Assembly: GCF_030540825.1 (NCBI RefSeq)
Contig: NZ_JAUOEO010000001.1
Span: 3,011,001 to 3,075,000 of the forward strand
Reading direction: 5' to 3'
Length of the DNA stretch: 64,000 nt
Source of the DNA: Flavivirga spongiicola
GTDB taxonomy: Bacteria; Bacteroidota; Bacteroidia; Flavobacteriales; Flavobacteriaceae
Part shown: positions 27,934 to 36,038 of the stretch, piece after piece
Numbering within the stretch: position 1 is the stretch's first letter
How the letters are laid out: every line of letters begins with the position of its first letter
Program-made: the position numbers and the translations under genes
Notes under the pieces: model-generated
Databases searched by the model: none
The model's input: the letters and a program-made list of their open reading frames with translations, nothing else
What the model was told of the DNA's origin: nothing

Positions 27934-29124
27934 CTCTACATCCACATACCATTCTGTAAACAAGCATGTTATTATTGTGACTTTCACTTTTCAACGTCTT
28001 TAAAAAAGAAGGAGGAACTTATTCAAGCTTTAGTAAAAGAGTTAAAGCTTAGAAAAGAAGAACTCAATAATCGAACTATTGAAACTATTTATTTTGGAGG
28101 TGGTACGCCTTCTTTACTGACGATTGACGAATTACGATTTTTGATTGACGAGGTTTATAAAAATTATTCAGTTATAGACCATCCTGAAATAACATTAGAA
28201 GCAAACCCAGATGACTTAATTAGTAACTCTCTGTCACCCCAAGCTCCGTCCAGAGGTCATACAAATAAAACTATTTTTGAAAGTTATCGAGCTATTGGAA
28301 TAAACCGTTTAAGTATTGGTATTCAATCTTTTTTTGAAGATGATTTAAAAAGTATGAATCGTGCGCATAGTTCTGAAGAAGCTAAAACTTGTTTAGAGCT
28401 AGCAACTCAATATTTTGATAATATAACCATTGATCTTATTTACGGCATCCCTAATATGGGTTTAGAAAAATGGAATAAAAACCTTGAAATAGCTTTTAGT
28501 TATGGCGTGAACCACATATCCAGTTATGCACTAACTGTTGAACCCAAAACAGCACTTGATGCTTTTATAAAAAAAGGAAATTATCCTCCAATTGATGAAG
28601 CGTTGGCATTAGAGCACTTCAATCATTTAATTGACAAAACCAAAGAACAAGGTTTTGTGCATTATGAAATCTCAAATTTTGGAAAGCCTAATTATTTTTC
28701 AAAACATAATACCAGCTATTGGCAAGGGAAGCCTTATATAGGTATAGGGCCTTCTGCTCATTCATTTAATGGTAATCAACGTAGTTGGAATGTGTCAAAT
28801 AATTCAAAATATATACAGGCGTTTCAAAGGAATGTATTACCAAACACTGTAGAAATACTTTCTGAGAAGGACCAATACAATGAGTATATTATGACGGGTT
28901 TACGAACTATCTGGGGAGTATCTTTAAATAAAATAGAAAACGATTTTGGAGAAAGCTTTACTGAGCATTTAAAAGCTTCATCAGGAAAATTTATAGAAAG
29001 CGGTTTGCTTATTACTTCGAGTGATCTTGATGAGAATCAAAATCGTATGGAGATCTTAAAAACAACACAAAAAGGTAAGTTTTTAGTCGATGGAATTGCT
29101 TCTGAGCTATTTATTCTGAACTAG
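27832..29124 (+). CDS. hemW: HemW-like radical SAM protein (heme chaperone)
   Basis: This radical SAM protein is related to oxygen-independent coproporphyrinogen oxidase. [18 protein letters not shown] carries the CxxxCxxC iron-sulfur motif and Phe of the HemW type. GGGTPS, the SIGIQSF segment and the C-terminal HemN_C region are present. No in-frame ATG exists upstream of the core. The longest start is TTG at 27832, inside ruvC; TTG at 27913 gives a more normal N-terminus. Both lie in a repeat element. Another insert of about 18 residues ([17 protein letters not shown]) sits after LEANPDDLI. Confidence 0.88.
   Translation: MLTYVKRKISFSLPKRNYNFNVNNPSPLGRIGGALYIHIPFCKQACYYCDFHFSTSLKKKEELIQALVKELKLRKEELNNRTIETIYFGGGTPSLLTIDELRFLIDEVYKNYSVIDHPEITLEANPDDLISNSLSPQAPSRGHTNKTIFESYRAIGINRLSIGIQSFFEDDLKSMNRAHSSEEAKTCLELATQYFDNITIDLIYGIPNMGLEKWNKNLEIAFSYGVNHISSYALTVEPKTALDAFIKKGNYPPIDEALALEHFNHLIDKTKEQGFVHYEISNFGKPNYFSKHNTSYWQGKPYIGIGPSAHSFNGNQRSWNVSNNSKYIQAFQRNVLPNTVEILSEKDQYNEYIMTGLRTIWGVSLNKIENDFGESFTEHLKASSGKFIESGLLITSSDLDENQNRMEILKTTQKGKFLVDGIASELFILN
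28222..28275 (+). repeat. Repeat-derived in-frame insertion inside hemW
   Basis: CTGTCACCCCAAGCTCCGTC followed by CAGAGGTCA lies where HemW proteins normally have a short loop. It resembles the dispersed TGTCACCCTGAGC...GTCGAAGGGTCA type repeat of flavobacteria. It adds about 18 residues and keeps the frame. Confidence 0.5.
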
Positions 29125-29196
29125 TTTCAGAATCTGAATTAAATGTCAAAATCCAGAATTAAAAAACTTATATTTGAAATAGTATCTTAATTATAA

Positions 29197-29218
29197 GATG
29201 CTGAAACAAATTCAGCAT
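29197..29218. repeat. CTGAA/TTCAG palindrome, copy 3
   Basis: GATGCTGAA-n4-TTCAGCAT lies two bases before the ATG of the cyclase gene, exactly as copy 2 does before BlaI. A second small palindrome (ATCTTA-n4-TAAGAT) lies just upstream. Confidence 0.6.
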
Positions 29219-29220
29219 AA

Positions 29221-29970
29221 ATGTTAGCAGCTATTCAATACAACTCAAAAAAACTTCAAATAGATTTATCGTTACCCATTGACATTTCAATACCGCTTAG
29301 TGCGTCAAAAAGGAATGTAAATGCATGGTATTTAGATGCGCCTACAATTGAGCCTGCAAAAGATGGCGAGCAGATTGTTAGTGTAGCTGGAGGAGCCTGT
29401 GTAAATTTTAACAATATTTTTTTTAATCCGCATGCTCACGGTACCCATACCGAATGTGTGGGACATATCACTGAACACATACACTCTGTAAACCAGAATT
29501 TAAAGCAATTTTTCTTTTTGGCAGAGGTCGTAACCGTAGCACCAGAAAAATTAAATGGTGATTTTGTGATTTCTAAAAAGCAATTAAAATTTGCTATTGG
29601 AAATAAAAAAAGAGATGCCATAGTTATAAGAACGATTCCCAACACTAAAGAGAAATTGACAGCGCAATATTCGCATACCAACCCACCTTATTTATTAGAA
29701 GATGCTGCTGTCTATTTGCGTGAAAAAGGCGTAAAACATTTACTAATTGATTTGCCCAGTGTAGATAAAGAAAAGGATGAATGTGCACTGTTAGCCCATA
29801 ACGCCTTTTGGAATACCAAAAGTGAAATACGACTAGATGCAACGATAACAGAATTTATTTTTGTACCAAACACAGTTGAAGACGGGGTGTATTTTTTAAA
29901 TCTTCAAATAGCCCCGTTTGAAAATGATGCCTCACCAAGTAAACCTGTTTTATATAAAGTTATAAATTAA
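29221..29970 (+). CDS. Cyclase family protein (kynurenine formamidase-like)
   Basis: The 249-residue protein has the metal-binding HxGTHxD/E-type motif in NPHAHGTHTECVGH, residues about 70-83, characteristic of the cyclase/formamidase fold (PF04199). LLIDLPSVDKEKDE and AHNAFWN later supply the rest of the active site. It is cytoplasmic, with no signal peptide. Such enzymes hydrolyse N-formylkynurenine or related amides. The real substrate here is not known, since no tryptophan-degradation gene is adjacent. Confidence 0.87.
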   Translation: MLAAIQYNSKKLQIDLSLPIDISIPLSASKRNVNAWYLDAPTIEPAKDGEQIVSVAGGACVNFNNIFFNPHAHGTHTECVGHITEHIHSVNQNLKQFFFLAEVVTVAPEKLNGDFVISKKQLKFAIGNKKRDAIVIRTIPNTKEKLTAQYSHTNPPYLLEDAAVYLREKGVKHLLIDLPSVDKEKDECALLAHNAFWNTKSEIRLDATITEFIFVPNTVEDGVYFLNLQIAPFENDASPSKPVLYKVIN

Positions 29971-30090
29971 TCCTATTTCGATGATTTACGATCATTAAAA
30001 TAACAATAAAAAGATGAAACTTCCATAATGAAGAAGAATGATTATAATGGAAGTTACATATGACCGATAAAAACAAATAATTATAAACAC

Positions 30091-30441
30091 ATGAAAACGT
30101 CATTGAAAATTGAAGAATTATTTATGTTTATTTTCGGAATATATCTTTTTTCCGGGTTAGATTATAGTTGGTGGTGGTTTATTGCATTAATTTTAATTCC
30201 GGATATTGGGATGTTAGGCTATTTGTTGAGCCCTAAAGTAGGGGCTGTTATATATAATATTTTTCATCATAAAGCCGTAGCTATAAGTGTTTATCTTTTT
30301 GGAATAATTGTTCAGAATGATATCATAAAATTAACAGGGATTATCTTGTTTTCTCACGCTTGTTTCGATAGAGTTTTTGGTTATGGATTAAAATATTTTG
30401 ATAGTTTTAAGAATACCCACTTAGGCCGAATAGGCAAATAA
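30091..30441 (+). CDS. DUF4260 family membrane protein
   Basis: The 116-residue protein has about four membrane helices and the DUF4260 hallmarks: IPDIGMLGYL, the YNIFHHK motif and SHACFDRVFGYGLKY at the C-terminus. Its biochemical role is unknown. It is followed after 15 bases by a DUF4230 gene on the same strand, so the two may be co-transcribed. Confidence 0.9.
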   Translation: MKTSLKIEELFMFIFGIYLFSGLDYSWWWFIALILIPDIGMLGYLLSPKVGAVIYNIFHHKAVAISVYLFGIIVQNDIIKLTGIILFSHACFDRVFGYGLKYFDSFKNTHLGRIGK

Positions 30442-30456
30442 TACCATTTTATATTT

Positions 30457-31065
30457 ATGGAAGCATTTTTAGGAATTATAATAGGCATTTTAATGACTTT
30501 AGGTATTGTTACTTACTTTAAGTCATTTAAGAGAAAACAATTAGTTAAGTCGCAATCAGTATTACTTTTAGATAAAATCAAAACAGTTTGTAAGTTTATA
30601 ACGGTTGAAGGCGATTTTGCCGAGATATACCATTATGAAGACGTTAAAGAGCGCTTTTTAAAATTGATTTCTAGTAAAAAGAAAGCCTTGGTTGTCATAA
30701 ATGCAAAAGCATATGTAGGATACGATTTATCAAAAATTGAATTGGTGGCAGAAAATGACAAAAAGAAAATTTTATTGCAACATTTTCCACAACCTGAGGT
30801 GTTATCGATTGAAACCAATTTGAATTATTATGACAAATCTGATGGTTTGTTTAATAAGTTTGAGGCGACCGATTTAACCGATTTACATAAAGAAGCGAAA
30901 CAGCACATCCAAGAGAAAATCCCAGAAAGCGGACTCATTGAAATAGCTCGAAAAGAAGCTTTAGAAACTATTTTGCTCATGGAAACTATTGTAGAAACCA
31001 TAGGATGGAAATTAGATTATTCAGCTTTAAAAATAGAAGATAAACCTATTAAAAAACTTCAATGA
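30457..31065 (+). CDS. DUF4230 family protein, membrane anchored
   Basis: One N-terminal membrane helix (LGIIIGILMTLGIVTYF) anchors a 175-residue soluble domain. The domain contains the DUF4230 pieces TVEGDFAEIYHYED, KKALVVINAKAYVGYDLSKI and the LLQHFPQPEVLSIE strand pair. The function is unknown. It follows the DUF4260 gene closely. Confidence 0.88.
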   Translation: MEAFLGIIIGILMTLGIVTYFKSFKRKQLVKSQSVLLLDKIKTVCKFITVEGDFAEIYHYEDVKERFLKLISSKKKALVVINAKAYVGYDLSKIELVAENDKKKILLQHFPQPEVLSIETNLNYYDKSDGLFNKFEATDLTDLHKEAKQHIQEKIPESGLIEIARKEALETILLMETIVETIGWKLDYSALKIEDKPIKKLQ

Positions 31066-31089
31066 TGATTGAGATTTTAATTTCAATTT

Positions 31090-31133
31090 ATAAGATTCCT
31101 GCCGTAGTTTTTCTTGAGCAAAGACGAAAGACT
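31090..31133. repeat. Degenerate dispersed repeat
   Basis: AGATTCCTGCC at the left and GGAATGA at the right resemble the ends of the 19021 element. The interior is short and diverged. This is a weak call. Confidence 0.3.
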
Positions 31134-31155
31134 GGAATGAATAAAAGATAAAAAA

Positions 31156-31524
31156 ATGCATATAGATCAACTTCGCGAATACTGTTTAAGTAAAAAAGGC
31201 AGCACAGAAGAATTTCCCTTTGATGAGCATACACTTGTATTTAAAGTCTTAAATAAAATGTTTGTGTTAGCACCTCTAAACAAATGGGAGAAAGGAGAAG
31301 CTGCTATTACTTTAAAGAGCAACCCAGATTATACTATAGAATTAAGAGAACAATTTAGAAGTGTTTACCCTGGGCCTTATGTAAGCAATAAACATTGGAA
31401 CACCATTGATATATACAAAGGAGAACTAAAACCAAAGTTCATTTTTGAGCTTATTGACCATAGTTATGATATGGTTGTAAAAGGGATGACAAAAAAGATG
31501 AGAGATAGTTTGTTAGATATGTAA
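31156..31524 (+). CDS. MmcQ/YjbR family protein
   Basis: The 122-residue protein matches the MmcQ/YjbR family: LREYCLSKKGSTEEFPFDEH at the start, then FKVLNKMFVLAP, ITLKSNPDYTIELREQF, and VYPGPYVSNKHWNTIDI. The fold is a double-wing DNA-binding-like domain, although DNA binding has not been shown broadly. It is cytoplasmic and stands alone. The physiological role is unknown. Confidence 0.9.
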   Translation: MHIDQLREYCLSKKGSTEEFPFDEHTLVFKVLNKMFVLAPLNKWEKGEAAITLKSNPDYTIELREQFRSVYPGPYVSNKHWNTIDIYKGELKPKFIFELIDHSYDMVVKGMTKKMRDSLLDM

Positions 31525-31699
31525 AGCATAGCTAAATATTAGAAGCGTATCTTTTTTTGTTGTATATTTAGATACTCTCAATCTTCCATTTCATTTATTA
31601 AAAGTACATAAATAGGTTGTCCTAAATCTTTTTGTTGCCCCATAATCTTAAAGTTGTATTGACTAATTCAAATATATTAACTTTAAATTTTAACAGATT

Positions 31700-32500
31700 A
31701 TGAAAACAACCAATCAATTTTTCTCAACCATTGTAGTGATGCTTCTATTATTTAACACTGCATTTATTTCTGCACAAGAAGAAGCTCCAAAAAGACCAGA
31801 GTATATAACAGTTACAAAAACATACTGGAATAGTAAAAATGACAGTACTATGGATGAATGGAAAGCCGTAGAGAAGGAATACTTAGAAAAGGTTACCAAA
31901 AAAAATGAATACATTATGGGGTCGGGGTATTATACACATCTTATGACGGAGAGTAGTAATGAGGTGATTTATGTACAATCTTATCCAAATTGGGAAGCCA
32001 TTGATAAAGCAGGAGAAAGAAATAGCGAACTTGAAAAAGAGGCTTGGACAGATGAAGAAGCTCGAAAAGCCTTTTTAAAGAAAAGGAATTCGGCTTACTC
32101 CATTTTTCATTCAGATGAAATTTATGCGACCTTACCAGGAGCAAAACTAATGGAAGGTGAAAAGACTAAAGATATGGTGATGTATTTACGTCAAAGTAAA
32201 TTAGCTTTTCCAGAGGATGGAACTAGAGAAGAGTTTAGGACATTGCGTAAAAAAATACTTGAAAATGTCATCTATAAGAATGAATATATTAAAGCATATT
32301 ACCCTAGCATGCATGCTTGGGGTGCAGATAGGAGAGATTTTAATGAGGCTATTTTAATGGATTCGTTAGGCGATTTAGAAAAAATGTTTGATAGAAGTAT
32401 GGAACTTATGAAAGAGGCACTAACAGAAGAAGAAGGGAAAACATTAAAAAAATATTTTAAAGGACATGGTGATTATATTTATTCTGCTATAAAACTATAA
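31700..32500 (+). CDS. Secreted protein with two related alpha/beta domains, unknown function
   Basis: The 266-residue protein has a signal peptide ending near ISAQ (residue about 25). Two similar halves follow: EWKAVEKEYLEKVTKKNEYI with later YVQSYPNWEAID, and EFRTLRKKILENVIYKNEYI with later LMDSLGDLEKMFD. This looks like a tandem duplication of a dimeric ferredoxin-like (alpha/beta barrel) domain. The duplication is visible in the sequence; the fold is my inference. No catalytic residues can be named. Confidence 0.75.
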   Translation: MKTTNQFFSTIVVMLLLFNTAFISAQEEAPKRPEYITVTKTYWNSKNDSTMDEWKAVEKEYLEKVTKKNEYIMGSGYYTHLMTESSNEVIYVQSYPNWEAIDKAGERNSELEKEAWTDEEARKAFLKKRNSAYSIFHSDEIYATLPGAKLMEGEKTKDMVMYLRQSKLAFPEDGTREEFRTLRKKILENVIYKNEYIKAYYPSMHAWGADRRDFNEAILMDSLGDLEKMFDRSMELMKEALTEEEGKTLKKYFKGHGDYIYSAIKL

Positions 32501-32629
32501 AGCTTATATTTTTTAAAGAGGCTGGATTCTTTGGTTTTAACTTAGAATTCGGTCTCTTTTGTTTATTAATAAAACGGGACTTGTAAAACCTTTTATTAAA
32601 ACGTATTATTGCAAAAACTATAATAGCCC

Positions 32630-33208
32630 ATGAGCGTTTTACAAACATTACAAGAAAGAAGCAACAATACCTGCGAATTATGTACTTCAAAGGAAGGTTT
32701 AAAACAATATACCATCCCGCCATCATTAAACGAAAATGTGGCTAACGATGTGTTGGTTTGTAAAACCTGTTTAGACCAAATTGAAGGTCAGGTAGATATG
32801 GATGCAAATCATTGGAGATGTTTAAACGATAGTATGTGGAGTGAGCATGTTGCTGTACAGATTATGGCTTGGAGAATGCTTCAAAGATTGCGTAATGAAG
32901 GCTGGCCAAAAGATTTGTTAGACATGATGTATTTAGATGGTGAAGCTTTGGCTTTGGCACGCGCAACGGGCGAACATGAAGATGCTGCTAACAAGATTAT
33001 TCATAGAGATGTTAATGGTGTTATTTTAGAATCAGGGGATTCTGTAGTTTTAGTAAAAGATTTAAAGGTTAAGGGGGCTAGTATGGTCGCTAAACAAGGT
33101 ACTGCTGTTAGAAATATTCGTTTAGATCGTGAGAATGCAGAATATATTGAAGGTAAAGTTGGTGCACAACAAATTGTAATTATTACCAAATACGTAAAGA
33201 AATTATAA
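32630..33208 (+). CDS. PhnA family protein
   Basis: The 192-residue protein has an N-terminal zinc ribbon, CELCTS near residue 16 and CKTCLDQ near 45, and a C-terminal PhnA domain with DVNGVILESGDSVVLVKDLK and VKGASMVAKQGTAVRNIRL. Despite the historical name, the family is not required for phosphonate use and its role is unclear. It stands alone on the forward strand. Confidence 0.9.
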   Translation: MSVLQTLQERSNNTCELCTSKEGLKQYTIPPSLNENVANDVLVCKTCLDQIEGQVDMDANHWRCLNDSMWSEHVAVQIMAWRMLQRLRNEGWPKDLLDMMYLDGEALALARATGEHEDAANKIIHRDVNGVILESGDSVVLVKDLKVKGASMVAKQGTAVRNIRLDRENAEYIEGKVGAQQIVIITKYVKKL

Positions 33209-33327
33209 TACTTTGGTGCTGAAACATTTAATTGCGGTTAGGCTTTCTGTTATTAAAAAAAATAATTTATAAGCTCATACTGAATTTGTTTTTGCATATC
33301 ATAAAATCAGTAAATTAATTTATGAGA

Positions 33328-33346
33328 CCCTGAAATAAGTTCAGGG
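33328..33346. repeat. CTGAA/TTCAG palindrome, copy 4
   Basis: CCCTGAA-n5-TTCAGGG lies just after the 3' end of the acetyltransferase gene. It shares the core of copies 1-3 but with CCC/GGG ends, so the stem has been kept by paired changes. Confidence 0.5.
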
Positions 33347-33353
33347 AAGATGT

Positions 33354-33830
33354 TCACCCTAAATCTAAATTTTCAATATCCAGACGCATATTAATCATAT
33401 GTTTTTTAAATCCTACTTTTTCATAGGCTTTAATAGCGGAGATATTATCATCATAAACATCTAGCCTGATTTCAAAAATATTTCGTGTTTTACACCATTT
33501 TAGTAAGGCATCAACAATCATTTTGTTTAGACGTTTACCTCTATGCGTTTCAGAAACAAACATAAAACCTAAATAACCTTGATATGCATGTTTTAAATAA
33601 TGTCTGTCAGTTTTAATTTTGGCATATCCTGATGCAACTATTTCGCCATTAGATTCAGCAACAAATATATCAGAGCTGTCACTTGTTATTAACTCACTTA
33701 TATCATAATAATTAATATAGCCTTCTTTTATGGTAGGATCGAAGGGACGTTCTGCAATAATGACTCCCTGTTCAAATTCTAATAAAACAGGCAAATCATT
33801 TAAGGTCGCTTTTCTAATAATTATAGACAT
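33354..33830 (-). CDS. GNAT family N-acetyltransferase
   Basis: The 158-residue protein has the GNAT fold: IIRKATLNDLPVLLEFEQG at the N-terminus, the acetyl-CoA loop in MFVSETHRGKRLNKMIVDAL (the R-G-x-x-L type pyrophosphate-binding turn), and SAIKAYEKVGFKKH near the end. It is cytoplasmic. It lies three bases downstream of a SnoaL-like gene on the same strand. The acceptor substrate cannot be predicted. Confidence 0.9.
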   Translation of the reverse strand: MSIIIRKATLNDLPVLLEFEQGVIIAERPFDPTIKEGYINYYDISELITSDSSDIFVAESNGEIVASGYAKIKTDRHYLKHAYQGYLGFMFVSETHRGKRLNKMIVDALLKWCKTRNIFEIRLDVYDDNISAIKAYEKVGFKKHMINMRLDIENLDLG

Positions 33831-33833
33831 GAT

Positions 33834-34265
33834 TTAGCTAGAGGTGTCGGCAATAATTTTCCACTTGCCATTAATTCTTTTAAAAATAATCATGAAAATA
33901 CCATCAGCATTTCCAACTTCACGTTTTAAATGGTATTCTCCCATAACATAATAAGCGCCTTCAGCTATTTTAGTAATAGCATTTATTTTAAAATTTAATT
34001 TTCCTGTATGATCCTTAGTAGGGTAGGCCCTTTTGTATCTGTCTAAAGTGTTTTCCCAGCCATGAGTTATACCATTGCTACCATAAAACTTTAGCGAATC
34101 ACTTTTCCAATAACTTTCCATAAATTCTTCAATATTATTATCAGACCAGGCAAGACGCTGTTTTTTTAATACTTTAAGAATAGCTTTTTTGTCGCTCTCT
34201 TCAGAAGCTTGAGAATAACCATTAAAAATAGATACTAAGCAAAGTAATAATACTAATTTTTTCAT
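33834..34265 (-). CDS. SnoaL-like / DUF4440 secreted protein
   Basis: The 143-residue protein has a signal peptide ending in GYSQA. An NTF2-like cone fold is suggested by KKAILKVLKKQRLAWSDNNI, EFMESYWKSDSLKFYGSNG and the final strand RINGKWKIIADTSS. Such proteins are often ketosteroid isomerase-like or have unknown roles. It is first in a two-gene unit with the acetyltransferase. Confidence 0.85.
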   Translation of the reverse strand: MKKLVLLLCLVSIFNGYSQASEESDKKAILKVLKKQRLAWSDNNIEEFMESYWKSDSLKFYGSNGITHGWENTLDRYKRAYPTKDHTGKLNFKINAITKIAEGAYYVMGEYHLKREVGNADGIFMIIFKRINGKWKIIADTSS

Positions 34266-34481
34266 TATTGATTAATTAAAACGTTTTGTAAAGGTAAAAG
34301 TAACGAAATCTGATATTAATATGGTTACTTGACGATGAAATTGACACAGAATATTTTTTCATCTAAAGTTGGAATCGATTGATCGAAAAAATAACATTTT
34401 AACTTTTAATTTACATACATTTGTTTCGTTATCAGTCGATTAGTCGTCCTCAGATCTGTCATTGAAACCATTTAAAATATT

Positions 34482-34766
34482 ATGATTATGGATTTAAAAA
34501 TTTCAAGCTGCAACAATTTTTTTAAAATTAAAGGCATTCTAAACAGAAATAGTTTGGAAGTGTTTCAAAATGAATTCAAAAACATCTTTGAAAAAGTAAA
34601 TAATCTTACCATTAGCATTCAAGATGTAGAAAGTATGGATCGCTATGGTGTTAATGCCTTAGCTGCACTTCATAATGAGGCCATCGAAAAAAATAAAAAC
34701 TTAGCGATTATAGGTTTAGGGTGTAAAGATTTATATAATCATTTTAAAGCGGAAAACGCTGCATAG
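34482..34766 (+). CDS. STAS domain protein
   Basis: The 94-residue protein is a single STAS domain, the fold of anti-sigma-factor antagonists: FFKIKGILNRNSLEVFQNEF, NNLTISIQDVESMDRYGVNAL (in two pieces) and NKNLAIIGL. The usual phospho-Ser position before the second helix reads MDRYG, so the common Ser is absent and classical SpoIIAA-type switching is uncertain. It is convergent with the DUF4407 gene, six bases apart. Partner kinase or anti-sigma genes are not nearby. Confidence 0.8.
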   Translation: MIMDLKISSCNNFFKIKGILNRNSLEVFQNEFKNIFEKVNNLTISIQDVESMDRYGVNALAALHNEAIEKNKNLAIIGLGCKDLYNHFKAENAA

Positions 34767-34772
34767 ATAGAA

Positions 34773-35873
34773 TCAGAAGGCGTTTTTTTGATGTTTGAAA
34801 AAAGCATCAGCTTGGAGTTGCATAAGTTCTCTCGCTTTTTTGCGCTTATAAGTATAAAATTCGTCTTCTTTTTCTATGTCATTATAAATACGGTCGTTAA
34901 TAGCATAGTCTGTTTTTAATAAAGCTTCTCTTTGGTTTTTATTTTGAAGTACATTAGTTTTAACAGCCGTTTCCTGATCTTCCAACTTAAAGTCGTAAAC
35001 GCTTTTTGAAGATAATAGTTTTGCAATAATAGGGGACGTTTCAATAGCTAAAAACAACAAGAATATAAAAAAGGAAGGTAACCATGGTAACTTTCCTAAT
35101 GCATTTACACGTGCCATTAACCCGTCAAAATTATTGATGATGGGCTGCGTGGTTACAATTTGGGCTTCATAATCACCTTTAAGTGCTGCTATTTGAGTTT
35201 CAGCAGCAGTGATTTTAGCTTTATTCTCAGCTTTTAATAGTTGCAATTCGGCTAACAGGGCATCATGTTTCTCTCTTTTTTCTTTATATACAGGGCCTTT
35301 GCCTAATAATTTAGTGCCGGCAGTTCCTTCGGCTTCAGAAATATAAGTATCGTATAATGCGTTTACTTCAGCTTCTTTATTATCTATATCATTTTGTAAA
35401 CTAGTTATGTCACTTTGGAGCGCAACAATAGTAGGAGTGAATTGTTCTGCAATCTGAGTTTTATTGGCTAATGTTAGTTCGTTCTTTTGTTCTAACAGTA
35501 CTTGATTAATTTCTTTTTCAAAAATCTTTAACTCCAGAGGTTTAGAAATAACAATGGCAATAATAACGGCTAAAATTATTCTAGGAGATGCCTGTATGAG
35601 TTCGTCGGTAATATTTCCGGTTTTTTTTATGGTAGAAACAATATATCTGTCTAAATTAAAGATAAGTAACCCCCATATAAAGCCAAAAGCAATGGCAATA
35701 AATAGATTATCAAAAACAGTATAAAGAGCATAACTAGCAGCAATAAAAGCCATAACCGCTGTAAAGAAAACAGTAGCACCAATACCAGCATATTTGTTTT
35801 GCTCACCTTTAGAACATTGCTCTAAAATATCGGTGTCCGAGCCCGAGCAGATAATAAAAAATTGCTTTAACAT
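34773..35873 (-). CDS. DUF4407 family membrane protein
   Basis: The protein begins MLKQFFIICSGSDTDILEQC, the DUF4407 N-terminus. Two membrane hairpins follow near residues 30-75 and 95-125, then a long coiled coil (SDITSLQNDIDNKEAEVNAL and beyond) and a final membrane segment near 270-290. The longer frame from 35912 adds 13 polar residues; I prefer the ATG at 35871-35873. The family function is unknown. The topology suggests an envelope-spanning scaffold. Confidence 0.88.
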   Translation of the reverse strand: MLKQFFIICSGSDTDILEQCSKGEQNKYAGIGATVFFTAVMAFIAASYALYTVFDNLFIAIAFGFIWGLLIFNLDRYIVSTIKKTGNITDELIQASPRIILAVIIAIVISKPLELKIFEKEINQVLLEQKNELTLANKTQIAEQFTPTIVALQSDITSLQNDIDNKEAEVNALYDTYISEAEGTAGTKLLGKGPVYKEKREKHDALLAELQLLKAENKAKITAAETQIAALKGDYEAQIVTTQPIINNFDGLMARVNALGKLPWLPSFFIFLLFLAIETSPIIAKLLSSKSVYDFKLEDQETAVKTNVLQNKNQREALLKTDYAINDRIYNDIEKEDEFYTYKRKKARELMQLQADAFFKHQKNAF

Positions 35874-35934
35874 CATGTGATTTATTTTGATTGATTGACT
35901 ATTAGAACGCAAAGCCTATGAATTTGTTACATGA

Positions 35935-35978
35935 TTTTATAAAAAAGATCCTGTCAGATTATTAAAATCTGACAGGAT
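35935..35978 (-). terminator. Terminator of the second M56 gene
   Basis: ATCCTGTCAGAT at 35948-35959 and ATCTGACAGGAT at 35967-35978 form a perfect 12-bp stem. On the minus strand it is followed by CTTTTTTATAAAA, placing it about 60 bases beyond the stop of the M56-FecR gene. Confidence 0.75.
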
Positions 35979-36038
35979 TATAATTAGTCATTCTTCTATG
36001 AAGTTAACCCTATATTGTATTCAATAGTTTAAACTATG

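Noticed and set aside
27694..27987. 97-codon minus-strand frame with a repeated Gly/Trp/Pro look (PLWGLGGY)
   Set aside because: It is produced by the GC-rich repeat element at the ruvC/hemW junction and runs antisense to two conserved genes.
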